Shown here piece after piece: positions 57,001 to 64,000 of a stretch of DNA of 64,000 bases. The DNA lies in the NCBI RefSeq assembly GCF_001886715.1, contig NZ_CP018082.1, positions 5,332,001-5,396,000 on the forward strand. Reading direction: 5' to 3'. Source of the DNA: Nocardia mangyaensis. GTDB lineage: Bacteria > Actinomycetota > Actinomycetes > Mycobacteriales > Mycobacteriaceae. The first letter of the stretch is position 1; every line of letters starts with the position of its first letter. Below the pieces are notes generated by a model, which worked only from the letters and a program-made list of their open reading frames with translations, did not search any database and was not told the DNA's origin. Made by a program: the position numbers and the translations under genes.

Positions 57001-58319
57001 GTGCTCGGTGACAGGTCGCGGAGTCGGGTGCTGGAGTCGGCGGCGAGGAAAGTATCGAGCCAGGTCAGGAAGAGACGGTGGTACCAGGCGAGGGTGGCGG
57101 GGTCGTAGCGGGCGGGGTTGGCTTGGAAGTCGATGGTGGTGTCGGGGCCCAGTTGGTAGGCGTTGACCAGGAGGTCTTCCACCGGGCCGAGGCTCAGGAG
57201 GTGGGCGTGCCCGGTGACCGGGCCGAGGGTGAGCGCAGTGGTCGCGCCGAGGAGATTGAGCACCGGGCCGAATCCGCCTCGGAGGACGTGGGTTTCGCCG
57301 CGCGCGCGTTGGATGTCCTCGTAGCCACAGCGTTGGTGGCGGAGTGCCCCGATCACGCGCAGGCGCACCTGGGTGATCAGGTCGCCGACGGTGGCGGTGG
57401 CGAGGCCGCGCACCCGCAGCGGCACGACGTTGGACACCGACCCCGCCGAACGGCGCAGCGCCGCTGTGGGACGGGCGGCGACCGGCAGCGAGACCGTGAT
57501 GGCATCGGTGTCGGCCATCCGGGCGAGGAAGGCGGTGAAAGCGGCTGCGCTCAGTTCGGGAAAGGTGGCGTCGTGTCTGGTCATGGCGCGGGCGAGCAGT
57601 GCGGCGGTGCGCTCGTCGAGGCAGGCCGACACCCGGTGCGGACGGGCCGACGCGGGGGCGGGCACACCCGCCAAACCGACCGGATCGACCGGTCCCGCGA
57701 CCTCGTTCGCCCAGTACGATCGATCGATCTCGGCACGCGACGAACGGCGGTACCGCTGCTCTTGTTCGACCAGTTCTCGGATCGACAGTGGCGCCCGGTC
57801 GCCGCCTGCCCGCGCCCGGCCCGACCGTGGTCCCCGGCCGATGTCCGTTCCTCGCGAATAGATGTCGGCCGTCCGTCGCAGCAGCGCCGCCGCGCCGACA
57901 CCGTCGAGAACCAGGTGATGGCTGCGCAGGTACAGCAACCATCGCCCGGCCGCCACCCGGTACAGCGACGCGACGGTGATGGGATCGGCGCACAGGTCCA
58001 GCGGGGCGAGCCGGTCTGCTTCCATCCGCCGCAGCGCCTCGTCGACGGGATCGGCGCGGCCGGTGAGGTCGATTTCGCGTGGCGCGGTGAACACCTCGGG
58101 GTCGAGGTATTGCCCGGGTTGCCCGTCGCGCACGCACAGGCGCACCTGTGGCGACTGCAGGGCCACCGCCGCCGAGACGGTGGCGGCGGCGAGTTTCACG
58201 GGGTCGAGCGGTCCACGCAGATCCAGATACATGGCGATGGTCGCGGGGACCTCGGGTGCGAGCTGAGCCGCCACCCACCAGCGCAATTGCCCGGGCGACA
58301 ACGGGATCGGCGCCGCCAT
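54027..58319 (-). CDS. Single-module non-ribosomal peptide synthetase (C-A-T-TE)
   Basis: A 1430-residue synthetase. Condensation domain (~1-450) with HHLVLDG (134-140); adenylation domain (~510-1040) with LIHTSGTTGAPKG (~715), NGYGPTEATVMA and the A10 Lys in TGNGKLDRD; carrier domain with Ser1094 in LGGNSLLG; thioesterase with Ser1248 in GWSLGGQ. The order is like EntF. Two long linkers rich in Pro/Arg/Gly (near residues 450-510 and 650-700) are unusual. A single C domain means it takes an acyl or aminoacyl group made elsewhere. The amino acid is not predicted. ATG 58319 is chosen; GTG 58349 is possible. Confidence 0.9.
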   Translation of the reverse strand: MAAPIPLSPGQLRWWVAAQLAPEVPATIAMYLDLRGPLDPVKLAAATVSAAVALQSPQVRLCVRDGQPGQYLDPEVFTAPREIDLTGRADPVDEALRRMEADRLAPLDLCADPITVASLYRVAAGRWLLYLRSHHLVLDGVGAAALLRRTADIYSRGTDIGRGPRSGRARAGGDRAPLSIRELVEQEQRYRRSSRAEIDRSYWANEVAGPVDPVGLAGVPAPASARPHRVSACLDERTAALLARAMTRHDATFPELSAAAFTAFLARMADTDAITVSLPVAARPTAALRRSAGSVSNVVPLRVRGLATATVGDLITQVRLRVIGALRHQRCGYEDIQRARGETHVLRGGFGPVLNLLGATTALTLGPVTGHAHLLSLGPVEDLLVNAYQLGPDTTIDFQANPARYDPATLAWYHRLFLTWLDTFLAADSSTRLRDLSPSTPPLSVRTRRLSAGGATAPCVSPPAGSNTDGAERGPANECPRGTPFSGDHGAFRLGGTGDGTHRVLGELFSAFDDSDAVAVVDDARSMTYRELAESAAQWARILLAHGAAPGEPVVMAIPRSLESVLAVRAIAAAGACLAPVDTTDPGERLHRIITSSGAVLGLTTMAVAHRLGVRAIVDGDHAGEQRTSTNQATPSQAAPALRRKGQPGARSVQGAKPPPQAPWEPQARLRGNGITWLVVDDPDTAARLGDFSVEPISEVDRDRRLSPDHPAYLIHTSGTTGAPKGVEVTHRGLGPLTDHLLDRYRTTPNSTVLHAHSPAFDAHLLELLAAFAAGARLVVEPPEVVAGVELARLIDAHTVTHLLTTPAVLATLAPEAVPSLETVVVGGETCPAELVALWAPRVRLHNGYGPTEATVMATQSAALVAGEPVTIGASLPGTRALLLDSRLRPAPAGARAELYLAGPGVAAGYVGDPAGTAARFVADPSGTGQRIYRTGDLVGPRADGGFEFLGRIDAQVCLRGRRVEPAEVEAALLADPAITHAAVDFANPGTPTARLIGYVVAAPGIPFDGSAALARLRTTLPAALVPAALVVLDQLPLTGNGKLDRDALPTPPATHYRAPETPLQQLIATRFATACATDQVGADDDFFALGGNSLLGVQVAAELAGSTGLPITVRWLYTAPTPSALAARITGYGADSDPGTDALATVLPLRRGGARPPLFCIHSAVPLAWCYAGLSHQITDRPVYGLQAPVLSGLPMLDPDDIRTTGRPALSAPASTDALTIAGLAETYAAEIGRVHPDGPIHLLGWSLGGQLAHAVAIRLHEQGRAVASLTMLDSVVIPDGAEPPPRPRMRDLLTHLLGDEPADADTLADLSAEQAASELATTGASLGSGLSAAQLTTLHAAYADGVRLSHGYRPGVFDGDLLYFCATEGMTGFLDARMWRPHVTGRLIEHPVATTHAQLTNADVVARIGPIIDQHLRTVDNAAAREVR

Positions 58320-58522
58320 GTCCTGCTCGGCGGCCACCGCCGTACCGACACCACCCTCGCCTCGCCGCACCGGGCCTCCCGAGATTCGGAGCAACCGTTG
58401 ACTGGTCCTGCGGCAAACCTACGGCATCGGACCCGCGGCGGTCACCGACACCCGCGCGGCCGCGTCGGCATCGAGGACAGCGGCGAGCACGGTATCGAGT
58501 GCCTATCGAGCGAACTCCACCA

Positions 58523-59440
58523 CTACGCGTTGGGCGGGTAGCCTGGGTAGGGCAGGTAGCCGATCGGCGGCGGCGGGGCGAAATACCACGCGGACTTGCG
58601 ATTCCACAGCAGGACCAGCGCGGCGATGCCGATCGCCAGGATGACGGTGCTGAACAGCACCGGGATGAGCTGGCCTTCGACTCCGGTGAACAAGCTCACC
58701 AGGCCGAAGAGATAGAACAGCACATTGATGCCGAAGAACACGGTGCTGGTGATCCTGGCCCAGTTCTTACCCGACCGGTTGGCGAAGGCCATCCACACCC
58801 ACAGACCGGCCGTGATCAGCGCGCCGATGACGGCGCCGCCGAGGGCGCCGTAGACGATCATGTCGATCCCGGACTCACTGAGCTCGCCCTCGGACGACCG
58901 TTCCGCCTCCGCCCTGATGTCGGAGATGGTGGTGAGCGAGTACAGCGCGCTGAGCACGGTGACGATCGCGCCCGCCAGCATCACGTAGAACGCGGTCTGG
59001 ATGTTCTGCGGCACCACGCGCGGACCGGCCGGGCCCGCCTGCGGGGCGCCGGGATACGCCCCCGGCGGGCCGCCCGGATACGGGGGTGCGGGATACGGCG
59101 TCTGCGCCGAGCCGGGCTGCGCACCGGGGTACTGCGGCTGCGCGGCGGAGTACTGCGCACCTGGGTATTGCGGCTGCTGCGCACCCGGGTTCTGCGGCTG
59201 CGCACCGGGGAACTGCGGCTGCGCGGCAGGGTACGCGGGCTGCGCGCCCGGGTACTGCGGCTGAGCCGCCTCCGGTGCCTGCGCGCCCGGGTAGGCGGTG
59301 CCCTGCGGGGTCGGTGGCTGCGGGATCGGCCCGCCCTGCGGCGGCGCGGGCGCCGACCACGGGCTCACCACGGTCTCGTCGGGATACGACGTCGGCTCGT
59401 CCTGTGACGACTTTCCCTGACCTGCGGACGGGTCTGTCAT
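58523..59440 (-). CDS. Pro/Ala/Gln-repeat membrane protein, function unknown
   Basis: A 305-residue protein. The N-terminal ~130 residues are a disordered Pro/Gly/Ala/Gln tail with repeated PQYPGAQ-type units (about 8 copies). The C-terminal part has four TM segments (AFYVMLAGAIVTVLSALYSL, MIVYGALGGAVIGALITAGL, VFFGINVLFYLFGLVSL, LIPVLFSTVILAIGIAALVL). Such proteins are common in Actinobacteria; a role at the cell envelope is likely but not shown. ATG 59440 has GGGGGAG 6 nt upstream. Confidence 0.8.
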   Translation of the reverse strand: MTDPSAGQGKSSQDEPTSYPDETVVSPWSAPAPPQGGPIPQPPTPQGTAYPGAQAPEAAQPQYPGAQPAYPAAQPQFPGAQPQNPGAQQPQYPGAQYSAAQPQYPGAQPGSAQTPYPAPPYPGGPPGAYPGAPQAGPAGPRVVPQNIQTAFYVMLAGAIVTVLSALYSLTTISDIRAEAERSSEGELSESGIDMIVYGALGGAVIGALITAGLWVWMAFANRSGKNWARITSTVFFGINVLFYLFGLVSLFTGVEGQLIPVLFSTVILAIGIAALVLLWNRKSAWYFAPPPPIGYLPYPGYPPNA

Positions 59441-59573
59441 GGCTGCTCCCCCTTCGAACGGAATCAGGTCAACCTTATCCGCAGCGGCCGGCATCGATGA
59501 TTCCTGGGCAAGCGTCCGGCTGCAACCGCCCCAGTGACCCCGAGCCCAGTGACGACCTGACCCCGCGAGCAGC

Positions 59574-60341
59574 TCAGCGCACGCGCGCGCGAACCAGCTC
59601 CCGGGCCGCGCTGCGGTAACGATCGGCGATCAAGCGCACCACCGCGGGGTGCACGCCGATCGGTTCGGCCACCCCGTCGGCACCGGCATCGTGCAGGCGT
59701 TGATGGAACAGGCCGTGCGCCAGCAGATAGGAGGCGATGAACACCCGCTCGGCGCCCGCGGCACGCAGGCCCGCGACGGTCTCGGGAACGCGGGGAGCAC
59801 CAGTTGCCACGTAGGCGATGCGCACCGGTGCGCCGAGCTGTTCGGCGAGCATGCCAGCCGCGCGTCGAACATCTTGGCGCGCACGCGAATCCGAGGAACC
59901 GGCGGCGGCGAAGACCACCGCGTCGCCGGGGCGCCAGCCCGCGGCCCGCAACCGCATCGCCATCACCCTGGTCAGTGCCGGGTCAGGGCCCATGGCCGCG
60001 GTCACCGCGACCGCGATGTGGCCGCTCTCGACAACCTCACGCGGAACGTCCTGGTAGACGTGATATCCCGAGGCGAGGAACGCCGGGACCAGTACGGCGG
60101 GACCGTCGAGGTCGCGCAGGACCTCCGAGGGCGAGGGGCCGAGGACGTCGACGAAGGCCGTGCGCAGCGCCGCGTTGGGCGCCGCGCCCTCCGCCGGCTC
60201 GGCGCCGCGCCCCGAAACCGCGGCGCCGAGTTCGGTGGCCACCGCGTCGGCGAGCGCGGCGATCATCTCCACGCCGCGCGCGCTGCGGGTACCGTGCGCG
60301 ACGAGCACCAGGGCCGGATCACCCGGCCGCGCGGTACTCAC
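59574..60341 (-). CDS. Sirohydrochlorin ferrochelatase/cobaltochelatase-like (CbiX)
   Basis: A 255-residue chelatase of the CbiX family. It has the two halves of the family: LVLVAHGTRSARGVEMI with the N-terminal metal-site His, then VFIASYLLAHGLFHQRLHDA in the second half. It inserts Fe (or Co) into sirohydrochlorin for siroheme, the cofactor of NirB. GTG 60341 overlaps the HemD-like stop. The order matches Rv0259c-Rv0260c. The metal cannot be told from sequence. Confidence 0.85.
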   Translation of the reverse strand: MSTARPGDPALVLVAHGTRSARGVEMIAALADAVATELGAAVSGRGAEPAEGAAPNAALRTAFVDVLGPSPSEVLRDLDGPAVLVPAFLASGYHVYQDVPREVVESGHIAVAVTAAMGPDPALTRVMAMRLRAAGWRPGDAVVFAAAGSSDSRARQDVRRAAGMLAEQLGAPVRIAYVATGAPRVPETVAGLRAAGAERVFIASYLLAHGLFHQRLHDAGADGVAEPIGVHPAVVRLIADRYRSAARELVRARVR

Positions 60342-61579
60342 CACGCCCCGATCGGTTGCGTCGGCCGCGGCGACCTGGCCGGGGTGCCGATGCCGGCGGG
60401 GTGCGGCGGCTGCACGGGTGCACGCACCGGGGTGTCGGAGCAGTCGGCCGCGTCGAGGGCCAGCCGGTAGCCGCGCTTGACCACGGTCTGGATGGCCTTG
60501 GGTGTGCCGAGTCCGGCCCGCAGACGGGCGATGGCGGTCTCCACCGCGTGGGTGTCGTCACCGCCGCCGGGCAGCGCGGCGAGCAGATCCTCGCGCGAGA
60601 CCACTCGGCCGGGCTGGCGGGCCAGCGAACGCATCAGTGCCATCGGCGCGGGCGCCAGCTGGCGTACCGAACCGTCGACGACCACGCAGCCGCCGCGCAC
60701 GCTGATCAGATGACCGGCCGCGTAGATGCGGCTGGCCCGGCGCGGCAGTTCCTCGGCCACGTGCCGGGCCAGCGCGCCGAGGCGGGCACGACCGGGCATG
60801 GTGGTCGGCACGCCGAGTTCCTCCAGCGGTGCCGCGGTGATCGGGCCGACACAGGCGGCCAGCACCCGGCCGCGCAGCGCGTGCAGCACCGATTCGAGCG
60901 AGCCGGTCTCCTTGGCGCGCATCAGCATCGAAGCCACGGCGGGCGCGCTGGTGAAGGTGACGCAGTCGAGGCTGCCGGAGACGATCGAGTCGATCATGGC
61001 GTCCATCGGGCCACGATCGGCGGGCGGTTCCCAGCGGTAGACCGGCACCGGAACGACGTCGGCGCCCGCGCAGCGCAGCACCTCGCAGAAGTCGGGAACC
61101 GGCTCCCACTCGGTGGTCGCGCCGTGCAGCTGCACCGCGATCCGCACACCTTCCACGCCTTCGGCGAGCAGGTGGTCGAGCACCTCGGCCGAGGACTCGG
61201 ACGCGGGCGACCACTCCTCGCGCAGTTCGGCGGCGCGGATCGCGCCCTTGGCCTTGGGGCCGCGAGCCAGCATCCGGGTCGAGCCGAGGGTGTCTCGCAG
61301 CACCTCGGCCAGGCCCCAGCCCTCGGCGGCCTCCATCCAGCCGCGGAAACCGATGCCGGTGGTGGCGACGGTGATCTGCGGTGGGTCGGCGATCAGCTGC
61401 TCGGTGACCCGTTCGAGCTCGGTGTCATCGGCCAGCGGGATGATGCGGATGGCGGGGGCCGAGACCACGGTCGCGCCCTTGCGGGTGAGCAGCGTGCCGA
61501 ATTCCTCGGCACGGCGGGCGGCGGTGATGCCGATGGTGAACCCGGCCAGACCAGGAGCGGCTTCGGTCGGTGAGGTCAT
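60338..61579 (-). CDS. HemD-like uroporphyrinogen-III synthase fused to a winged-helix regulator
   Basis: A 413-residue protein. Its N-terminal ~270 residues are of the HemD fold (TIGITAARRAEEFGTLLTRK, FTSAPAVASMLMRAK, AACVGPITAAPLEELG). The C-terminal ~100 residues form an OmpR/PhoB-type winged helix (MALMRSLARQPGRVVSREDL, IQTVVKRGYRL). It is probably a regulator that senses a tetrapyrrole rather than a synthase, as its actinobacterial relatives near nitrite reductase (Rv0260c) are annotated. ATG 61579 overlaps the nirD stop. Confidence 0.85.
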   Translation of the reverse strand: MTSPTEAAPGLAGFTIGITAARRAEEFGTLLTRKGATVVSAPAIRIIPLADDTELERVTEQLIADPPQITVATTGIGFRGWMEAAEGWGLAEVLRDTLGSTRMLARGPKAKGAIRAAELREEWSPASESSAEVLDHLLAEGVEGVRIAVQLHGATTEWEPVPDFCEVLRCAGADVVPVPVYRWEPPADRGPMDAMIDSIVSGSLDCVTFTSAPAVASMLMRAKETGSLESVLHALRGRVLAACVGPITAAPLEELGVPTTMPGRARLGALARHVAEELPRRASRIYAAGHLISVRGGCVVVDGSVRQLAPAPMALMRSLARQPGRVVSREDLLAALPGGGDDTHAVETAIARLRAGLGTPKAIQTVVKRGYRLALDAADCSDTPVRAPVQPPHPAGIGTPARSPRPTQPIGAW

Positions 61580-61956
61580 GAAGTCACCGGTTCGTTGGAC
61601 ACCGAGACGACGCCACCGTCGAGCTGCACGGCATGAACCGGCAACGACTGGGACTCGTCGTCGAGACAACGCCCGTCGACGAGCGAGAACGCCTGCTTGA
61701 GCAGCGGCGACGCGACGACGGGAACGCCACCGCGATCACCGATGATGCCGCGCGACATCACCGCGGCCCGACCGATCGGGTCGATGTTGCCGACGGCGGC
61801 GAGTGTGCCGTCCGCGAGTAGGAACAAGGCGGCCTGCCGGCCGCCTTTCAGCAGGACAGCAACGCCGCGGCCCGGGATCAGGAAGTCGAGCCGACAGGCC
61901 TGGGTCCAGCCGGTCGTCGTCTCCGTGGTGATGGTGGGTGTGTCGATAACGGTCAT
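61576..61956 (-). CDS. nirD: Nitrite reductase small subunit NirD
   Basis: A 126-residue Rieske-fold protein lacking the iron-sulfur ligands, as is usual for NirD; it pairs with NirB. Landmarks are GRGVAVLLKGGRQAALFLL, NIDPIGRAAVMSRGIIGDRG and SPLLKQAFSLVDGRCL. ATG 61956 has GGAGGAACCG upstream. A 155-bp gap separates it from nirB, longer than usual, and it holds only a weak 26-codon ORF. Confidence 0.92.
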   Translation of the reverse strand: MTVIDTPTITTETTTGWTQACRLDFLIPGRGVAVLLKGGRQAALFLLADGTLAAVGNIDPIGRAAVMSRGIIGDRGGVPVVASPLLKQAFSLVDGRCLDDESQSLPVHAVQLDGGVVSVSNEPVTS

Positions 61957-62111
61957 CGGTTCCTCCTCCGAGCGCCCTACCTATTGGTACAGGCGCCCTG
62001 TTTCCGCAGGGTTAAGCGCCTATTTCCCGGGCTGCCGCTGTGTCCGAGCCAACACCGGCGCCGACCTGCGGCAGCTGTATCGACACGGACTTCCCGTCAT
62101 CCCCTCCGTGG

Positions 62112-64000
62112 CTACGCATCACTGCCGCCTGCGGGGATGCCGGGAAGTCCGAGAAGCACCGGCACCTTGCGTTCACCGCTGTCGTCGAACGAGATCGTGG
62201 GATCGGCCTCGTCAGGGGCATTGACGAAGGAGACGAAGCGCGACAGCTTGTTCTCGTCCTCGAGCACGGCGGCCCACTCGTCCTTGTAGCCCTCGACATG
62301 GGAGTCCATGGCCGCCTCCAGGTCCCCGGCGATGCCGAGGCTGTCCTCGCAGACGACGGCCTTGAGGTAGTCCATGCCGCCTTCCAGCGCCTCCTGCCAG
62401 GGTGCGGTGCGCTGCAGGCGGTCGGCCGTGCGGATGTAGAACATGAGGTAGCGGTCGATGTAGCGGATCAGGGTCTCGTCGTCGAGTTCACCGGCCAGCA
62501 GCACCGCGTGCTTGGGGGTCAGGCCGCCGTTGCCGCCGACGTAGAGGTTCCAGCCGTTCTCGGTGGCGATCACGCCGACGTCCTTGCCTCGGGCTTCGGC
62601 GCACTCCCGCGCGCAGCCCGACACGGCCAGCTTGATCTTGTGCGGCGAGCGCAGGCCACGGTAGCGCTTCTCCAGCAGCACCGCCATGCCGACCGAGTCC
62701 TGCTGGCCGTAACGGCACCAGGTGGACCCGACGCAGCTCTTGACCGTGCGCAGCGACTTGCCGTACGCGTGCCCGGACTCCATGCCCGCGTCGACCAGGC
62801 GCTTCCAGATCAGCGGCAACTGCTCGACGCGCGCGCCGAACAGGTCGATGCGCTGACCACCGGTGACCTTGACGTAGAGGCCGAACTCCTTGGCCACCTC
62901 ACCGATCACGATCAGCTGCTCGGCGGTGACCTCGCCGCCGGGCATCCGCGGCACCACCGAGTAGGTGCCGTTCTTCTGCAGGTTGGCCAGGAAGTGGTCG
63001 TTGGTGTCCTGCAGCGCGGCCTGCTCGCCCTCGAGAATGTGGTCGCTCGAGGTCGAGGCCAGGATCGAGGCCACCGTCGGCTTGCAGATGTCGCAGCCGG
63101 TGCCCTTGCCGTGCTTGGCGATCAGCTCGGAGAAGGTGCGGATGCCGGTGACGTTGACGATGTCGAACAGTTCGGCGCGCGACTGACCGAAGTGCTCGCA
63201 CAGCGCCTTCGACATGGTCACGCCGGACTGCTCGAGCAGCTTCTTGACCATCGGCACACAGCCGCCACAGGAGGTGCCCGCGTTGGTGCAGCTCTTGACG
63301 GCGGGAATGTCGCAGGCGCCCTCGGCGATCGCCCCGCAGATCGCGCCCTTGCTGACGTTGTTGCACGAGCAGATCTGCGCGTCGTCGGGCAGCGCGTCGG
63401 CGCCCAGTTCGGCACCGGCCGGGGAGATGAGCGTGGCCGGGTCGGCGGGCAGCGGGCGACCGACCAGCGGGCGCAGCGCCGAGTAGGCCGAGGCGTCACC
63501 GACCAGGATGCCGCCGAGCAGGGTCTCGGCGTCGTCGGAGACGACCAGCTTGGCGTAGGTGCCCTTGGCCGCGTCGTGCAGGACCACCGACAGCGCGCCC
63601 TCGGTGGTGGCGTGCGCGTCGCCGAAGGAGGCGACGTCGACGCCCATCAGCTTGAGCTTGGTCGACATGTCCGCGCCGGGGAATTCACCCGCGCCGCCCA
63701 GCAGGCGGTCGGCGACGATCTCGGCGGTGGTGTAACCGGGAGCGACGAGCCCGTAACAGACCCCTTCGACCGCCGCGCACTCGCCGATCGCGTAGATGTT
63801 CGGGTCCGAGGTCTGCAGCCCGAGGTCGGTGAGGATGCCGCCGCGCGTGCCGGTCTCGATGCCCGCGTCCTTGGCCAACTGGTCGTGCGGGCGGATGCCG
63901 GCCGAGAACACCACCAGCGAGGCCTTGATCTCGGACTCGTCGGACAGGTGCAGGGTGACCTTGTTCGCCCCGTCTTCCTCGAGCGAGACGATCTTCGCCG
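62112..64000 (-). CDS. nirB: Assimilatory nitrite reductase large subunit NirB (3' part, start outside window)
   Basis: The last ~629 residues of the NADH-dependent nitrite reductase that makes ammonium from nitrite. Visible from the start of the window: the end of the FAD/NAD domain (GIRPHDQLAKDAGIET), a BFD-type [2Fe-2S] domain (CSCNNVSKGAICGAI, CGGCVPMV), and the siroheme/[4Fe-4S] domain with CVGSTWCRYG and GCARECAEARGK. The N-terminus continues beyond 64000. nirD, the HemD-like regulator and CbiX follow on the same strand. Confidence 0.93.
   Translation of the reverse strand, partial: AKIVSLEEDGANKVTLHLSDESEIKASLVVFSAGIRPHDQLAKDAGIETGTRGGILTDLGLQTSDPNIYAIGECAAVEGVCYGLVAPGYTTAEIVADRLLGGAGEFPGADMSTKLKLMGVDVASFGDAHATTEGALSVVLHDAAKGTYAKLVVSDDAETLLGGILVGDASAYSALRPLVGRPLPADPATLISPAGAELGADALPDDAQICSCNNVSKGAICGAIAEGACDIPAVKSCTNAGTSCGGCVPMVKKLLEQSGVTMSKALCEHFGQSRAELFDIVNVTGIRTFSELIAKHGKGTGCDICKPTVASILASTSSDHILEGEQAALQDTNDHFLANLQKNGTYSVVPRMPGGEVTAEQLIVIGEVAKEFGLYVKVTGGQRIDLFGARVEQLPLIWKRLVDAGMESGHAYGKSLRTVKSCVGSTWCRYGQQDSVGMAVLLEKRYRGLRSPHKIKLAVSGCARECAEARGKDVGVIATENGWNLYVGGNGGLTPKHAVLLAGELDDETLIRYIDRYLMFYIRTADRLQRTAPWQEALEGGMDYLKAVVCEDSLGIAGDLEAAMDSHVEGYKDEWAAVLEDENKLSRFVSFVNAPDEADPTISFDDSGERKVPVLLGLPGIPAGGSDA

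Noticed and set aside
62020..62100. A 26-codon ORF (MTGSPCRYSCRR...) between nirB and nirD
   Set aside because: GGAGG lies too close to the ATG, and the peptide is short and without conserved features. It is more likely chance in a GC-rich gap.

Overview
The window is GC-rich actinobacterial DNA, most likely from Nocardia or a close mycolate-containing relative. The evidence is an antigen-85-like mycolyltransferase, a secreted Rpf, WhiB7, mycoredoxin, the AdnAB recombination helicase-nuclease, GTG starts and GTGA/ATGA stop-start overlaps. The gene order from 2.1 to 25.5 kb closely follows Mycobacterium tuberculosis Rv3193c-Rv3204. The assignment comes from reading motifs and recalled gene order; no database was searched.

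Layout. 0-2.1 kb: the end of an MFS exporter, a TetR regulator, initiator tRNA-fMet and a secreted Rpf. 2.1-11 kb: UPF0182 membrane protein, PPA1309-family protein, PDZ-Lon protease, zincin-like protein, a cyclodehydratase-type protein and an ABC1/AarF kinase. 11-12.1 kb: whiB7 with a long leader holding a WhiB7-type promoter, a 107-codon upstream ORF and an attenuator hairpin. 12-25.5 kb: uvrD2, mycoredoxin, nudC, a K+ channel, adnBA, lipV and an alkyltransferase-like protein, all linked to DNA repair or redox and stress responses. 25.6-31 kb: a MobA-MoeA fusion for molybdenum cofactor, a small basic protein and a methionine-salvage operon with an mtnA-mtnB fusion. 31-33.5 kb: an AGCS transporter and an XRE/MmyB regulator.

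33.9-40.9 kb: narGHJI, the membrane respiratory nitrate reductase, with an exactly fitting small ORF between narG and narH. 40.9-42.1 kb: an Old Yellow Enzyme-type gene behind a TetR-type palindrome. 42.2-48.7 kb: a four-gene catabolic operon (flavin monooxygenase, serine hydrolase, zinc alcohol dehydrogenase, acyl-CoA ligase) running away from its probable TetR repressor, with a perfect 23-bp palindrome between them and a decayed amidohydrolase remnant at the far end. 48.7-54 kb: a large LuxR regulator, two small proteins and a mycolyltransferase-like protein. 54-58.3 kb: a one-module NRPS (C-A-T-TE) coupled to a DUF6875 gene. 58.5-64 kb: a Pro/Ala-rich membrane protein, then nirB-nirD-HemD/winged-helix-CbiX, which couples assimilatory nitrite reductase to siroheme-related functions.

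How the genes may work together. MobA-MoeA can supply the bis-MGD cofactor used by NarG. NarGHI makes nitrite, which NirBD can reduce to ammonia, and the HemD-like regulator and CbiX sit with the siroheme enzyme. UvrD2 and AdnAB handle DNA repair. whiB7 controls intrinsic antibiotic resistance, and its leader is the most informative regulatory element here. There is no CRISPR array, insertion sequence or prophage.
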